Of a stretch of DNA of 64,000 nucleotides, positions 10,408-21,562 are shown in pieces (position 1 is the stretch's first letter; the number at the start of each line of letters is the position of its first letter). The notes beneath the pieces are model-generated. The model saw nothing but the letters and a program-made list of their open reading frames with translations, made no database searches and was not told the DNA's origin. Source of the stretch: Myotis daubentonii (lineage: Eukaryota > Chordata > Mammalia > Chiroptera > Vespertilionidae); assembly GCF_963259705.1 (NCBI RefSeq), contig NC_081842.1, positions 88,280,433-88,344,432 of the forward strand, given 5' to 3'. The position numbers and the translations under genes were made by a program.

Positions 10408-11265
10408 AGTGTTCACCCTTCAAAAGAACAAACTCCAAAAGTATGGATCAGTTGCCATATCTCCTGGGACAAGACAGAGAATAGCTTAAAGGATGGGAGG
10501 AATGATCACATCAATATCAGGGTGCTGGTGGCTGGCAGATTTAGCAATTTTCAAAGTTGCCACAATTACACGACAGTGTTGTTGCATTTATTTTTAAAAA
10601 CTATCATAAGCAGAAGTATCCCCGTCTGGCCAGCACTCTGATACCCATTCATAGAAACATACTTTTCTCTATCCTGAGTAATTGACACATCAGAACTAGA
10701 TAAAAACTCACTTGCTTTAGGGCATTTGGGTTCTTTTAACTTATTCTGGTTTTGGGGATCAGGATTGACATCATGGAGAAAGGAGGCAATCCAAAAGGTA
10801 CTACAAGATGTTTATTTATTGTCCTAATTCATTAACTGTTTAAATTCATTCTAAACATCTTAATGTAATAGTGGGTTACATAAATTTGCACAAAAATATT
10901 ACAAAGTGGTCCCTCAACCCCCAGAGGGGTAAATGGTGAGTTAACATTTAAGCACCCCCAACACACACAAAGCCTTGGTTCTTGGTGGAGGGCCTGAAAT
11001 CACCGAAAGGAAGAATAAAAGAATGAGAAGCACAGGGAAGACTCACTGGCAGGAATGAGATTGGGAGTGAGACAAACCCAGGGCAGACTCTGAAAACTGT
11101 AACTGTTAGAGTAGTGCATCATTTTAAACACGTGAAAAAAATTGCGAATCAGTGAAATGTATTTGCAGGTGGCAGGGAAGAATAATTTGAGAAAGTAAAA
11201 TACTCTAGTGGTCACTAAATGATGTCTCCATCTTTTCTTAATAAGTTAGTCCAAAAAGTCTAAGG
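10408..11265. other. Non-genic interval
   Basis: No supported gene. A plus frame overlapping the 7SK copy (10258-10641) is a chance frame across the pseudogene and its flank. Confidence 0.5.
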
Positions 11266-11268
11266 TAA

Positions 11269-11778
11269 TATAGTAGCCCCCTCTTATCTGTAGTTTTGCT
11301 TTCTGTGGTTTCAGTTAACTATCGTCCACCACAGTCCAAAAATGTTAAATGGACATTTCTAGAAAGAAGCAATTCATGAGTATTGAGTTGTATGCTGTTC
11401 TGAGTAGCATGATGAAATCTCATGTGCCGTACTCTGTCCCACTTGGCGTGTGAATCATTCCCTAGTCCAGCACATCCATGCTATCCATGTTCCCTGCCCA
11501 TTAGTCACTTAACAGCCATCTCAGTTACCAGATTGACTGGCAGGTTATCTCAATGCTTGTGTTCAAGTAACCCTATTTTGCTTAATAATGGCCCCAAAGC
11601 ACAAATGTAATGATGCTGGCAATTCAGATGTGCCAAAGAGAAGCCATAAAGTGCTTTCTTTAAGTGAAAGTGTATGTTTGTATAGGAAAAATCATAGTAT
11701 ATATAGGATTCGGTACTATGCTTGGTTCCAGGCATCCACTAATGGTCTTGGAACTTTTCCCCTTGATAATGGGTGACC
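11269..11778 (+). mobile_element. Tigger/pogo-like DNA transposon relic
   Basis: The left end reads TAGTAGCCCCCTCTTATCTG and the right end has the matching inverted GATAATGGGTGACCACTG. A frame at 11588 starts MAPKHKCNDAGNSDVPKRSH, resembling the N-terminus of Tigger-type transposases (an MAPKRK...SDMPKRS start ahead of a CENP-B-like helix-turn-helix). After about 35 codons the sequence jumps to the 3' end (GGCATCCACTAATGGTCTTGG), so most of the transposase is deleted. This is an old, pan-mammalian type element; the exact subfamily is uncertain. Confidence 0.75.
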
Positions 11779-11784
11779 ACTGCA

Positions 11785-12888
11785 TTTTTTTTTCCTTTGG
11801 GGGGAAAAAAATTCAACCCCAACCTAAGCAGATGGATTTTCCACTACCTAATTTATCTTTATTGTTTTGCCAAGAAGTAAATAAAATAAAAGTGAAATGG
11901 AGCTTCCATGAGGAGGTCCATTAGCAGCTGGACAGGGGCTAGGTTGGCCCAGTGAACTCCCTGACTACAAAGTTGGCCTGAGCAAGATTCCAAAGGACTA
12001 GTCCCTTGGTCTCTCTCAGGGCAAAGAATCCTGTCTACTTCTTCTTCTATAGCCATCTGTCCCCCTGGAGACTGAGAAGGGGGTACAGCAATGGTAGAGC
12101 ATCTCAAAGATGGTGAGAGCTCTGGCTCCCACAGGCTTCCTGACTGTAGTGAGTTCCAGGCTAAGCCCCAGATTTCACCTCCAGTCAACCCCCCTCTGGG
12201 GCCATTCCTTTCCTCACCCTCTAGTCCAACAGAACTGTAATAATTCTGGTCCAATAGAACTATAATAGGTGACAGAGGGGCAAGCTGGAAGGATAGGAGT
12301 GAAACACGTGACCTCAGGCAGAAAAGAAGGCAGAAAAGAAGGCCCTCCCAAAGCAACTGAGTGGGGTATTCTGCCAGACCTGCCATTCCCTAATGACAAA
12401 CTTTCTGTGGTATGAGCCTCAATCACTTCTCCTCCTGCCTGGGATTCACGCCCCTATGCATCCCTGCCTTTGGCTCTAATTTTATTGTAAGGACAGAGAT
12501 AGTTAATCCACTTACATTACTACATCTGACTCCTATGGCTACTCAAAACACATGCTTTGAGTAACCATAGGAAGAAAAAAAAGTTTTTCTTTAGCTTTGT
12601 CAGTCCAAATTCAATCATGTTAAAGTGATAGTCACAGAAGTATCAGACTCTGCCCCAAGTTGGCGCCCAGAGTCAGGGCTGGGGCTTTTGCCTTCACCCT
12701 CTAAATCTACCTCCAATCTTCAGGCCTCCTCCCTCTCCTGTACCCAGATAGAGAAGCCTTCTGTAGCCAAAGGAAAGAAACTGAACTTTTCAGAAGATGT
12801 TCCTGAAACTCTAAATATAAGAGAAATGTTCTACATCTGAATCATCAAGATATTTAAAAGATAAATAGCTTTTATGTCTCCTGACATG
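11785..12888. other. Unassigned interval with two unexplained frames
   Basis: Holds a 175-codon minus frame (11859-12386) and a 71-codon plus frame (12625-12840, ending KLNFSEDVPETLNIREMFYI). Neither shows a domain I recognise. A short direct repeat (GCAGAAAAGAAG, twice at about 12320-12341) and a near-duplicate block around 12227-12268 are present. The plus frame could be a scrap of a processed pseudogene, but there is no adjacent A tail or duplication to support it. Confidence 0.35.
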
Positions 12889-12897
12889 GATGCAGAT

Positions 12898-13117
12898 TTT
12901 TTTAAAATATATTTTATTGATTTTTTTACAGAGAGGAAGGGAGAGGGATAGAGAGTTAGAAACATCGATGAGAGAGAAACATCGATCAGCTGCTTCCTGC
13001 ACACCCCCTACTGGGTATATGCGTGCAACCAAGGTACATGCCCTTGACCGGAATCGAACCTGGGACCCTTGAGTCTGCAGGCCAACGCTCTATCTACTGA
13101 GCCAAACCAGTTAGGGT
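12898..13117 (-). mobile_element. VES-type SINE, minus strand
   Basis: In minus orientation it has the TGGTTTGGCTCAGTAG head and GGTTCGATTCC B box, the CATCGATGTTTCTC block and an AATAAAATATA tail. Duplication ATGCAGAT on both sides (around 12890 and 13119). Confidence 0.94.
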
Positions 13118-13130
13118 AATGCAGATCTTT

Positions 13131-13550
13131 TTAATCTTCTGTAATCACTGTGTCAAGCTGTACTGTTTTCCTTCTACCAGTTTTCAACAAACAAGCAAAT
13201 AGTTGCATGGTTTCAATGTCGAAGACACTAGGATCTCCCCGTAAACAGTTCAGGGAAGGAAAGGAGATCCTCCACTCCTGAATGAGAGGTGGGAGGAAAG
13301 GGGCTTCTTGTGTGAATGTGGACTCTCAGGTGGTCAGTCAGGGGCTCTGTAAGGTAGATACACAGCACTGCTATTTCCTGGTTTGGCCCAGGTATGTCTG
13401 GGGTGAGAGGTGGGAGGAGTATAAGGCATGCTTGGAGCTAACTGATGTCTCCCCTCACTGGACAATATAATTTTTCCTATCTGAGTAGAACCTTGTTGGG
13501 GAGACTACAAATGAATACTGTTTTCTTAGCTACTATGGAAATCCTCATAG
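13131..13550. other. Non-genic interval upstream of an LTR-like repeat
   Basis: No gene seen. A TATAAGGCATGC sequence near 13420 is a weak TATA resemblance only. Confidence 0.4.
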
Positions 13551-14214
13551 TGTTATTGGTGGAAGTGAGGTCCTTGGAGTGCCACTGGAACAAGAATTTC
13601 CGGAGGCCCCACGGGGGGATGGGATATTGTAGAAAGCTTCATTTCTGTGCAGTTAAACCCCTGAGTTCCCAAGGTACCATTTCTCTTCATCCAGTGAAGA
13701 AAAAAAGTCCCATTTCATTTTCAGCAGGGATAAGATCAAAGCCAGTGTCCCAGGTTCCCGTTCCATGGCTGCACAGTACAATACAGCATGAGACCAGCTT
13801 AATTTGTGTTCCCATTTGCAGTCCCATTGCATGTGGCTACGCAGGGAGCATGGGCGAGTTTAAGAGAGCCACAAGAGTGCTAAGAGCCAAGCACCAAGGG
13901 AGTCAAGAGAGCAAGCTCCTTTATCTAAGGGATTATGTATTCCCAAATTTTCTCGGATCTGCGGTGTCCCTGCCCACTCTGGACAATGATTTCTGTTCCT
14001 AGGTTTGACTGACAGGCACCTTTCCTGTGTTACCCCAACGTTACTGCACACGCATCCATCTTCCCTTTGTTGGACCCCTTTCCCCAGTGGTTCCCCGGGG
14101 AGTGTGACATTGCAGCTTCCTGGTGAAGCTGGCCAAATGGCCATGCTTATACTGTCTGGCTTCCCCCTTTGTTCCTTTCCTATTATTAATAACTAGCTAA
14201 TTACAATGGTATCA
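13551..14214 (+). mobile_element. LTR-like repeat, copy 1 (probable solo LTR)
   Basis: Homologous along its length to 32714-33484. Shared blocks include GATTATGTATTCCCAAAT, ATCAAAGCCAGTGTCC, TGACAGGCA and TAACTAGCTAATTACAATGG. Both copies start TGTTAT and end ATCA, the TG...CA form of a retroviral LTR. Flanks ATAG (13547-13550) and GTAG (14215-14218) are a possible 4-bp duplication with one change. The 185-codon frame 13445-14002 lies across it and is not a gene. ERV class I is a guess from the 4-bp duplication. Confidence 0.6.
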
Positions 14215-14218
14215 GTAG

Positions 14219-14987
14219 TACCTTGACTGTCCAGTTACCCAAACATGTGTTTGAAATTATTGTCTCATTCTTTGGGGCTAGGACAAATTGTTCACTGTAG
14301 ATTAGATACTTAAAACACATTTGTTTTACCTGAGTCACATCTTTATGGAAACTTTCCCAGGATTGAATTTGCAAGAATCCATGACTGGCATTTATCATAG
14401 TTATTGAGCATAATGAAATCCAAACCAATCCTAGTGCATCTACTATATCAGCCTCAAGGGCTCCATTTCATATTCTGAAGATCCTGATTATAAATACTGC
14501 ATGTAGCTCTGACTCAGTTACCATCAGCGATCCAATTGAGGGAAGTCAGTTAAGTTTATTTCAAAGGCATTTTAAGTTCAGTCAGTTTCTGCTTTGTTTA
14601 AAACTTCTTCTAAAACTTTTAAATCTCTAAATCTAAACCTTTAAAACTTTAAAGATTGTACTTTCAAGAAAATACAATGGTTGGTGCTATATTTAATAAA
14701 ATTATTGTCATTCTAAAACATCACAAGGAAAAAAACTTTTCTTTTGCGTGGGGGGATATCTGTATGAGCTGATAAATGTTAACTAAACTTATTGTGCTAA
14801 TCATTTTGCCATGTAAGTCAAATCATTATGATGTATATTTTAAGCTTATACAATGCTGCACAACAACTATATCCCAGCAAAACTGAGGGAATAAAAAGAA
14901 TTATACTTCACTATTTAGGCATAATCTTATAAATGAATGAAAATCCAAAAATCTAAGCCAGGCCAATACAAGATATGGTTTAAAGCA
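14219..14987. other. Non-genic interval
   Basis: AT-rich sequence with no recognised gene or repeat. Confidence 0.5.
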
Positions 14988-15204
14988 GGATTTCTCAACA
15001 GTGGCATCATTGACATTTAGATAATGATTCTTTGTTGTAAGGACTGTCCTGTACATTGTAGATGTTTAGCAAGATCACTGCCTCTACCCATTAGATGCCA
15101 GTAATACTCCCTGTCCAGTGTGATAACTAGAAATGCCTCCAAATATTGGCAAATGTCCCTGAGGGCTCAAAATCGCCTGTGACGAGGAGCCCAGTCTGAG
15201 AGAG
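14988..15204 (+). mobile_element. MER5A-like non-autonomous hAT-Charlie relic
   Basis: Matches the remembered MER5A layout: GGATTTCTCAACAGTGGC at the left, TGACATTT then GATAATTCTTTGTTG-like, CTGTCCTGTACATTGTAG, ATGTTTAGCA, CCTCTACCCATTAGATGCCA, AATGTCCCTGAGGG and AAAATCGCC near the right end. Diverged in keeping with an ancient element shared by placental mammals. Confidence 0.85.
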
Positions 15205-15644
15205 AATAATACCAAGTTTATCTCAGGGTAGAAGTCAAAGGATCTGCATGAACAATGCCCCGCTTTAAAGCTCTACCTGGAAATAATCCTACAGCAGACA
15301 CCTCTCAGCAGGATTGGGCCACTTATCTAACCTGGTGGCTCCTCCGGAGTCTAAGAACTCTAGGAAGGTGATATAGTTCCAGATACTCTCCTGCCAGGGA
15401 ATCAGGAGACCTCAGGGAAAGGTAGAGAACATTGTACCAGGATTGGCACACTCTTTTTCTCTGTTGAAAGCTATTCCCCGGGCCAGAAGTTGTTCTTGCA
15501 CTTTGTGTTAATGAACAAGAAAGTGTGATGTCTTATGTGACCTAAAACTAGGTCTTAAATTATGAATCTTTTCATTCATCCCAAATATATAGTTATTCAC
15601 AGTGTTTCTTTAAGTATCCTGCACTCTACAATATACTAACAACA

Positions 15645-15692
<48 letters not shown>

Positions 15693-16774
15693 AAAAACAA
15701 ACAAAAATCACAGATAATGTGTCAGATATTGTCACTCCCTTCAAGGAGCTAATAATCAACTAATGAGCTATCCTAGTCTGGTTTCCTTTCAGCATCACTC
15801 TACCTAACTAACCTCCACCATCTACTGCCCTTCTTTGATAGGTTCTGCCCTCCCACAGAGGAAGATACACAGTATATTCCTATGACAGCTGCCCATTTAT
15901 TCTGAAAGACAGTTCATTTTCCAACATCTCATTCCTGCTTAGGTTGACCCACAGGTCTTTCAACCTCATGGAGCCAGCATGATCATACACTTATTTCAAC
16001 TCTTCTCACCTCCAAAGAGTGAATCCTTTACTGTATCAATCTTCTGATTGATGTTTTTGGTAGCACCAAGCACAGAGAGCATGGGGGGGGGCGGAGTTTT
16101 TAAAAAGAAATTGTTCATAATAGGCAGAATCCAGCCTTAGATTTTAAATTCATGTGATGAACAGTTAAATGTTAGCAGCTTTCTGGAGTACTGTGTTGAA
16201 AGGGATTCTCTGGCCAAATGAAATGCGGGTTAAGTTTCTGGCATGGGAAGAATGCTACGAGAACTCAGAAGAGGGAGTCCTTATCTCTGCAGGAGATGTG
16301 AAGGAGAGTCTTGTAAATGCATGGCATTTCAAAAGTTCCATTTCTCTAGGTGAGACTGGAGAACATTCCAGGCAGAAGGAAATGCATTTGCAAAAAGTTC
16401 CAGCAAGTTCAAGCAGTAATTCAAGGCATGTGAGTTGGATGTGGGGGCAGGGTGAGAATATAGTGGAAAATTGGACCAGAAAGTTAGAAAATCCGGACTT
16501 TTAAAATCTTTCACTCTGGCAGCAATGTGGAGGAGGAACTGAAGAAACAATTTTTATTTTTATATTTTTGTAATGACTATGTCACTTGCCTTCTTAAAGA
16601 GAATCCACCTAGGAGGATATTGCCATGGACTTAGAAAGTGAAGATCAGAATTTCAACAGCATCTTAATTGAAATAATTTATGATTTACATATAAAAGGAA
16701 AACTACACAAAGCCTGCTCTAATGGCAAGAGCTAAGCATGAGGATTATGCTAATGATAAACATGATGAAGATGA
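15205..16774. other. Non-genic interval with (CA)n
   Basis: Holds a (CA)n microsatellite at about 15643-15688. A 111-codon plus frame (16169-16504) has no recognisable domain and no supporting context. Confidence 0.45.
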
Positions 16775-17478
16775 TAACAGAAAACATTTATTTGAACTAT
16801 TGCTATATGCCAGTCACTGATTCCGGGCACTTTACTCTCAATACTACTGTCATCTCATCCTCATGTGTCAAACTTCAAAAAAGCCACAAATTCCATCCAT
16901 CCTTGAATGTATGTATGTATGCTCCTTTGCAATGTGCATTTCCACTCCTCCTATCAAGGAATCACTCTCTCCACCCCTTAACTCATGTGATTTGCTATAG
17001 TTAAGAAGCATGAGCAAACATGATGCAAACAGAGGCTTGAAAATGGATTTGCCCTCTTTTGCAGCCCTGAGAGCACCACGTGAAGAAGCCGGGCTAGCCT
17101 GTTGGATGGTGAGAGACGTATTGCCCATTTGACAGAAAATATCCACCCATGCACTGGAAGACATGAGGTGAGGCCTCCCTGGACCAATTAGTCCTCCAAT
17201 CCCTGGCATGTAGATAAAATCATCCAAAACCACCCAGAAGAACCTCCTAGTCAATCCATAGACTTATAGACATAAATGTTTACTACATTAAACCACCGCC
17301 TTCTGAGTACTTTGTTACACAGCAGAAGCTTACTGATAAAGCTCACTGCAATTCTGCAGAAGAGTAATAATTTTATTCCCATTTTAGGGGAAAGTTTAGA
17401 CATATAAAGACTAAGTAACTTGCCCATAGTTATAGAGTTAAGAATTTATGAAAACCAGGATTTGAACCCAGGCTCTAG
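16775..17478 (+). mobile_element. MIR SINE split by an LTR
   Basis: The left part (16775-16863) has CTATATGCCAGTCACTGATTCCGGGCACTTTA and CATCTCATCCTC. The right part (17340-17478) has CAGAAGAGTAATAATTTTATTCCCATTTTA, AAGTAACTTGCCCATAG and GATTTGAACCCAGGCTCT. Together these follow MIR consensus order. The split is filled by an MLT1-like LTR, and a Buster hAT is inserted at the MIR's right edge. Confidence 0.8.
16866..17338 (+). mobile_element. MLT1-like solo LTR (ERVL-MaLR)
   Basis: Recognised by consensus blocks in order: GCCACAAATTCCATCCATCC, CTCCTTTGCAATGTG, CTCTCTCCACCCCTTAA, GAAGCCGGGCTAGCCTG, and a 3' end with TTCTGAGTACTTTGTTACACAGCAG. It sits inside the MIR described here. Confidence 0.75.
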
Positions 17479-17766
17479 ATCAGTGATGGCGAACCTTTTG
17501 AGCTTGGCATGTCATAATTTTGAAAAACCCTAACTTAAATCTGGTGCCGTGTCACATATAGAAATATTCATAATTTTTTTTGATATTTGCAACCATAGTA
17601 AAAAAAAATTTATATTTTTGATATTTATTTTATATATTTAAATGCCATTTAACAAAGAAAAATCAACCAAAAAATATGTATAAAATAAACAAAAACAGAA
17701 AAACAATGTACATTTAGGAAAAAAAAAATAAAAACAATGACAATCAAATGGTACGAAAACTAGAAA

Positions 17767-19605
17767 CTAGTGACTTTTTTGGTGCTGAAATTTGTCTGCT
17801 AATTCTTCGATTGCAAGTTCATACTTGGTGCACTTCAAGGCCAAGCAAGCACCACTAACTTCATCTGTTAGCCCGTTTCTTTTGTTCGTTTTAATATTAT
17901 TTAATGCTGAGAACAAAGTCTCACAAAAATAAGTTGATGAAAAAATTGTTAGCAAAGCCATCGTTAGATTTTTTATGTCGCTAAAAGTGTCAGGTACTCT
18001 GTTCCAAGCACTCAAAATTTCTTGTTCGTAGTTGCACTCTTCTTCATTATTCAAACAATTTCCTTCCAGATTTTCAAGTTTCAACCTTAAGTCGACAAAC
18101 ACATGAGTCCAAATGCTACCTTGAAAATCTGCAAGTTGCATCTCTAAATCGTCAATTTGCATCCATTGGAAATCCTTTAATTCCAAAGTACTGTAAACAA
18201 CTACAGCCGGATACTTAATTATTTTAATGGTCTGTTCTAGGCTTCTAAATTGGTCAAATCTTTCACTGAACTGTTCAAATAATGAGTTTACTATATTCTG
18301 GTACATAATTATGGACTCCATTACACTCATTGTAGTGGCCTTCTCGAAATACTTATTTATCCGAGGAAAATACTTGTAAGTTTTAGTTTCAATATCTAGC
18401 TTGAAAATTTTAAGTTTACTTTCAAAAGATTTGATGTATCCAAACATAACGTCAATACTTTTGCCAAAACCTTGTAATTTTAAGTTCAGTTCATTCATAT
18501 GAACAGAGATCTGTAAAAAACATCAAATTGCTGACCCACTTATGATCATTGATCTGAGGAAAGTTTGCCAGATCCTTCTTCTCAATAAATACCGTAATTT
18601 CTTCAAAGCACTCCACAAATTGCTCAAGTACTTTACCTCGACTCAGCCATCTCACATTATTGAACATCAGTAGTCCACTGTAGGTTGAATCAACTTCCTG
18701 TAAAAGTGCAGAAAATTCTTGCTTGTGAAGGGGTCGAGAAGCTATAAAATTCACAATTTTTGTTACAACGGACATTAAGTCATTCAATTCTGAGAATCCC
18801 GATTTGGCACACAACACCTCCTGGTGGATAATGCAATGAAAAGGTACAAGTGGATGTCTGATAGCTTCCATAAACAATTTCAGGAATCCCACATTTTTTC
18901 CCACCATATTTGGTGCCCCATCTGTCGTGACTGACACAATTTTAGAGATATCAATGTTTAGGTCACTGAATGTTTTATAACAACCTTACATATTTTGTTT
19001 CCTGATGTACTTATTGGCACTGATTCTAACTTTATCAACTCTTCTCTAATTATGAGACCATCAGAATATCTAGCAATAATGGCCAACCAAGCATTTGATG
19101 TGACATCAGTAGTTTCATCAAGAGAAATCAAAAAATATTTACAACTATTTCAGTCTTTTTTTAATTGATGTTGTACATTTTTGTGAAGATCTATTATTCT
19201 GTCTTTGATCGTATTTCTACTGAGTGGTAACTCAGAAATACTTTTAATAATATCATCTTTATTTTTCATATCGTGAAATAGAGCTGGTGCACATCTTAGA
19301 AATGTTTCCTTAATAAATTCTCCGTCACTGAGGGCTTTTCCATGCTGAGCTATGGAGTGAGCAATACAGTAACTTGCTGATGTTAAATTTGTAGAGCATC
19401 TTACAAATTTAATGATGGAATTTGATTGACATTTATAGAGGTGTAGCTGCCTAGAAATGTATTCCTTCCTTTCATCACTGCTTTTTTTCAAGAGCTGACA
19501 ATGATTAGTTTCAAAATGTCTCTTTACAGTCCATGTTCTGCTTACTACCATTTCATTACACAGTATGCACAATAATCTGTTGTTTCTGTCAACAATCCCA
19601 TACAT
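17767..19605 (-). pseudogene. hAT (Buster-type) transposase pseudogene
   Basis: Three minus-strand blocks read in order from 19605 down. Block 1 (19150-19605): a BED-like zinc finger (C-x2-C at LLCILCNE, then H-x4-H at RHFETNH) for DNA binding. After a TGA at 19150-19152 the frame continues through DETTD (19105-19119), a typical catalytic-Asp motif of this group. Block 2 (18491-18937): TTDGAPNM, HCIIHQE and RWLSRGKVLEQF, all typical of the RNase-H-like core and insertion domain. Block 3 (17767-18498): C-terminal hAT dimerisation region (FSSTYFCETLFSALNNIKTN). Breaks: the TGA at 19150, a frameshift between about 18950 and 19000, and another near 18500-18515. The upstream flank near 19605 also appears to need a frame change. 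It resembles domesticated relatives such as ZBED5 or FAM200 in general layout, but the breaks argue against a host gene. Confidence 0.9.
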
Positions 19606-20174
19606 CTAGGTCCATATTTCTTGAAAGAGTCGGCTACTGCTACTTCTACTTCCTTTATCATTCAATCTTGCTTTTTTATTTTTTTGATTCTCTATCACAA
19701 GGCTACAAAAATAAATAAATATAAATCACAGCATTTTTTATAAAAGGTTGATAGGTTTCTTACCTATTAACTTTTTGCAGTGTTGTTGCACTGACTCCTG
19801 GTGCAAAACAATTCAAAGATAGTATGTATAACCAACAAATATATGGTGCTGTAATCAATTATCCGACACGCAGAATGTCTCGTCGAGCACTGTTGCACTG
19901 TATATCTTTTTCTTCTAACCCTCCCACTCCTGTCTCCTAATGAACTTGACGATCAAGTGCGTCCGTTTGCCAAATGCACCCGAACGCACAGGAAGCTTAC
20001 CCGAGGCACATGTTGACAATAACGAGGCCGTTTCCAGAATTCGGCATTTTGTCACTTGAGTAAAGATTAATCTCTTTATAGTGCAATTCTTAACCTTTTT
20101 ATATTAATGTCAATATTGGAACAATGTATCTTGGATGTTTTCACTATGTATCTTTGCTACACAACACCGATGTA

Positions 20175-20543
20175 AAGGGTGTCCCAAAATTCACGCAAGA
20201 TTTGAATTTTGCGTGAGCATTAACAACAAGAAAAAAAAAAGCCTAATTTTACTTGGTTTATTGAATCACATTCTAATATCTGTTGCCCTTTGATTTCAAT
20301 CCCTTCAATTTGATAAGCATTACCAAGTACCAATTATGGCCCGGAGCAGGGACAATGAAGACCGATGAAGACCACAGCTTTGCATATGTGCCAGCAACGC
20401 CATGGAGGCCATTTACCCAATGTGCTATTCCATATGTAACCCGATACTGTATACTTTATGAATCAATAAAAAATTTACAATTTTAATTATAAACCTGTGT
20501 TTTCTATCAAAATTACTTCTTGCGTGACTTTTGGGACACCCTT
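20175..20543. mobile_element. Mariner-like MITE (TA target)
   Basis: 369 bp with terminal inverted repeats of about 26 bp starting AAGGGTGTCCCAAAA and ending TTTTGGGACACCCTT, one mismatch. Flanked by TA (20173-20174 and 20544-20545). Inserted in the non-coding 5' part of the Buster element. The interior has no transposase frame. The near-identical termini suggest recent mobilisation by a Tc1/mariner transposase encoded elsewhere. Confidence 0.92.
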
Positions 20544-21562
20544 TACATGTTTACATCCGGTTTTAGAATTGCATTATTGATCATGAGTAACGTGAGTAAT
20601 AATATTACTCAAGTGATGCCCAACTCTGGCCATTGCGAGAGACAAATATTTGAATTATGCAATTTTTTGTCTCTGCAGATGCGTGTCACCCAAAATGAGT
20701 TCACGTGTCACCTCTGACGCGCGTGTCATAGGTTCGCCATCACTGCTTTAGATGAATGCATATTCTTGGCTTTTGGTCTGCTTAACTAGAAGATTCTGTG
20801 TATTGTTTTCTCCATTAAACTAAGATTTCATTCTTACTTAAAAAAAAAAAATAGGGGGAGAACCAAGATGGCAGCATAGGTTAACTCTGGAGTTTGCTGC
20901 CTTGAACAACTACTTCAAAAGTGAAACTAAAAGACGGAACGGACATCACCCAGAACCACAGGAACGCTGGCTGAGTGGAAGTCCTACAACTAGGAGGAAA
21001 GAGAAACGCATACGGACACTCAGAGGAGGCGCAGTGCTGAAGTCAAATTCTGAGGTGCAGAGTGCGCGGAGCGGGCTGGCAGCGGAGGGTGCTGTTGGTG
21101 TTTTCAATCGGGAGGGAGTCGCAGACTCTGAGCTCCAGATACGGGAGAGTCTTTAGGGACCCAGACTCAAACGGGAGAAGCGGGACTGTCTGGATTCGGT
21201 CAGAGTGAGTGCAGCTTTCTCTCTGAGGTTTGCAGCGGGTGCTGGGACTCAGAGAGGCAGAGCCCCTGGGGACAGGACTGAGAGCCGCCATAACTGCTCT
21301 CTCCGGCCCGCCCTGTTGATCCTGTGAGACCCACCCACCCCGCCCAAGCCCTGCACAAAGGCATTTGCCGGATAGCCTCAGGCAAAGGCTAGATTAGCAC
21401 CTCCCTAGAGGACAGAAGTTCTCTCACTGCAGACACAGCTAATTTTCACAGCCACTTGGCCTGGAGGTCAAACCCTCCCTGGTATTAGCTACAACAATCA
21501 AGGCTTAACTACAACACTGCGCACAAAGACCACTAGGGGGTGCACCAAGAAAGCATAACAAA

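Larger units (their letters stand above)
17481..20746 (-). mobile_element. Full-length-size Buster-type hAT transposon, coding strand minus
   Basis: Termini CAGTGATGGCGAACC and GGTTCGCCATCACTG. Duplication CTCTAGAT (17473-17480) and CTTTAGAT (20747-20754), nnnTAnnn with one change. Total 3266 bp, or about 2.9 kb without the nested MITE at 20175-20543. The subterminal 190 bp on the left and 50 bp on the right are the sequence that makes up the MITE at 8143. The minus strand carries the remains of one transposase (17767-19605), broken by stops and frameshifts. Confidence 0.95.

Noticed and set aside
11859..12386. 175-codon minus frame as a host gene
   Set aside because: No domain, no splice or promoter context; composition is that of a chance frame in GC-richer sequence.
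13445..14002. 185-codon plus frame as a coding gene
   Set aside because: It crosses from unique sequence into an LTR-like repeat and is not preserved in the second copy at 32714-33484.
17767..19605. Domesticated hAT-derived host gene (ZBED/FAM200-like)
   Set aside because: It still sits between transposon termini with a target duplication, and stops and frameshifts break it.
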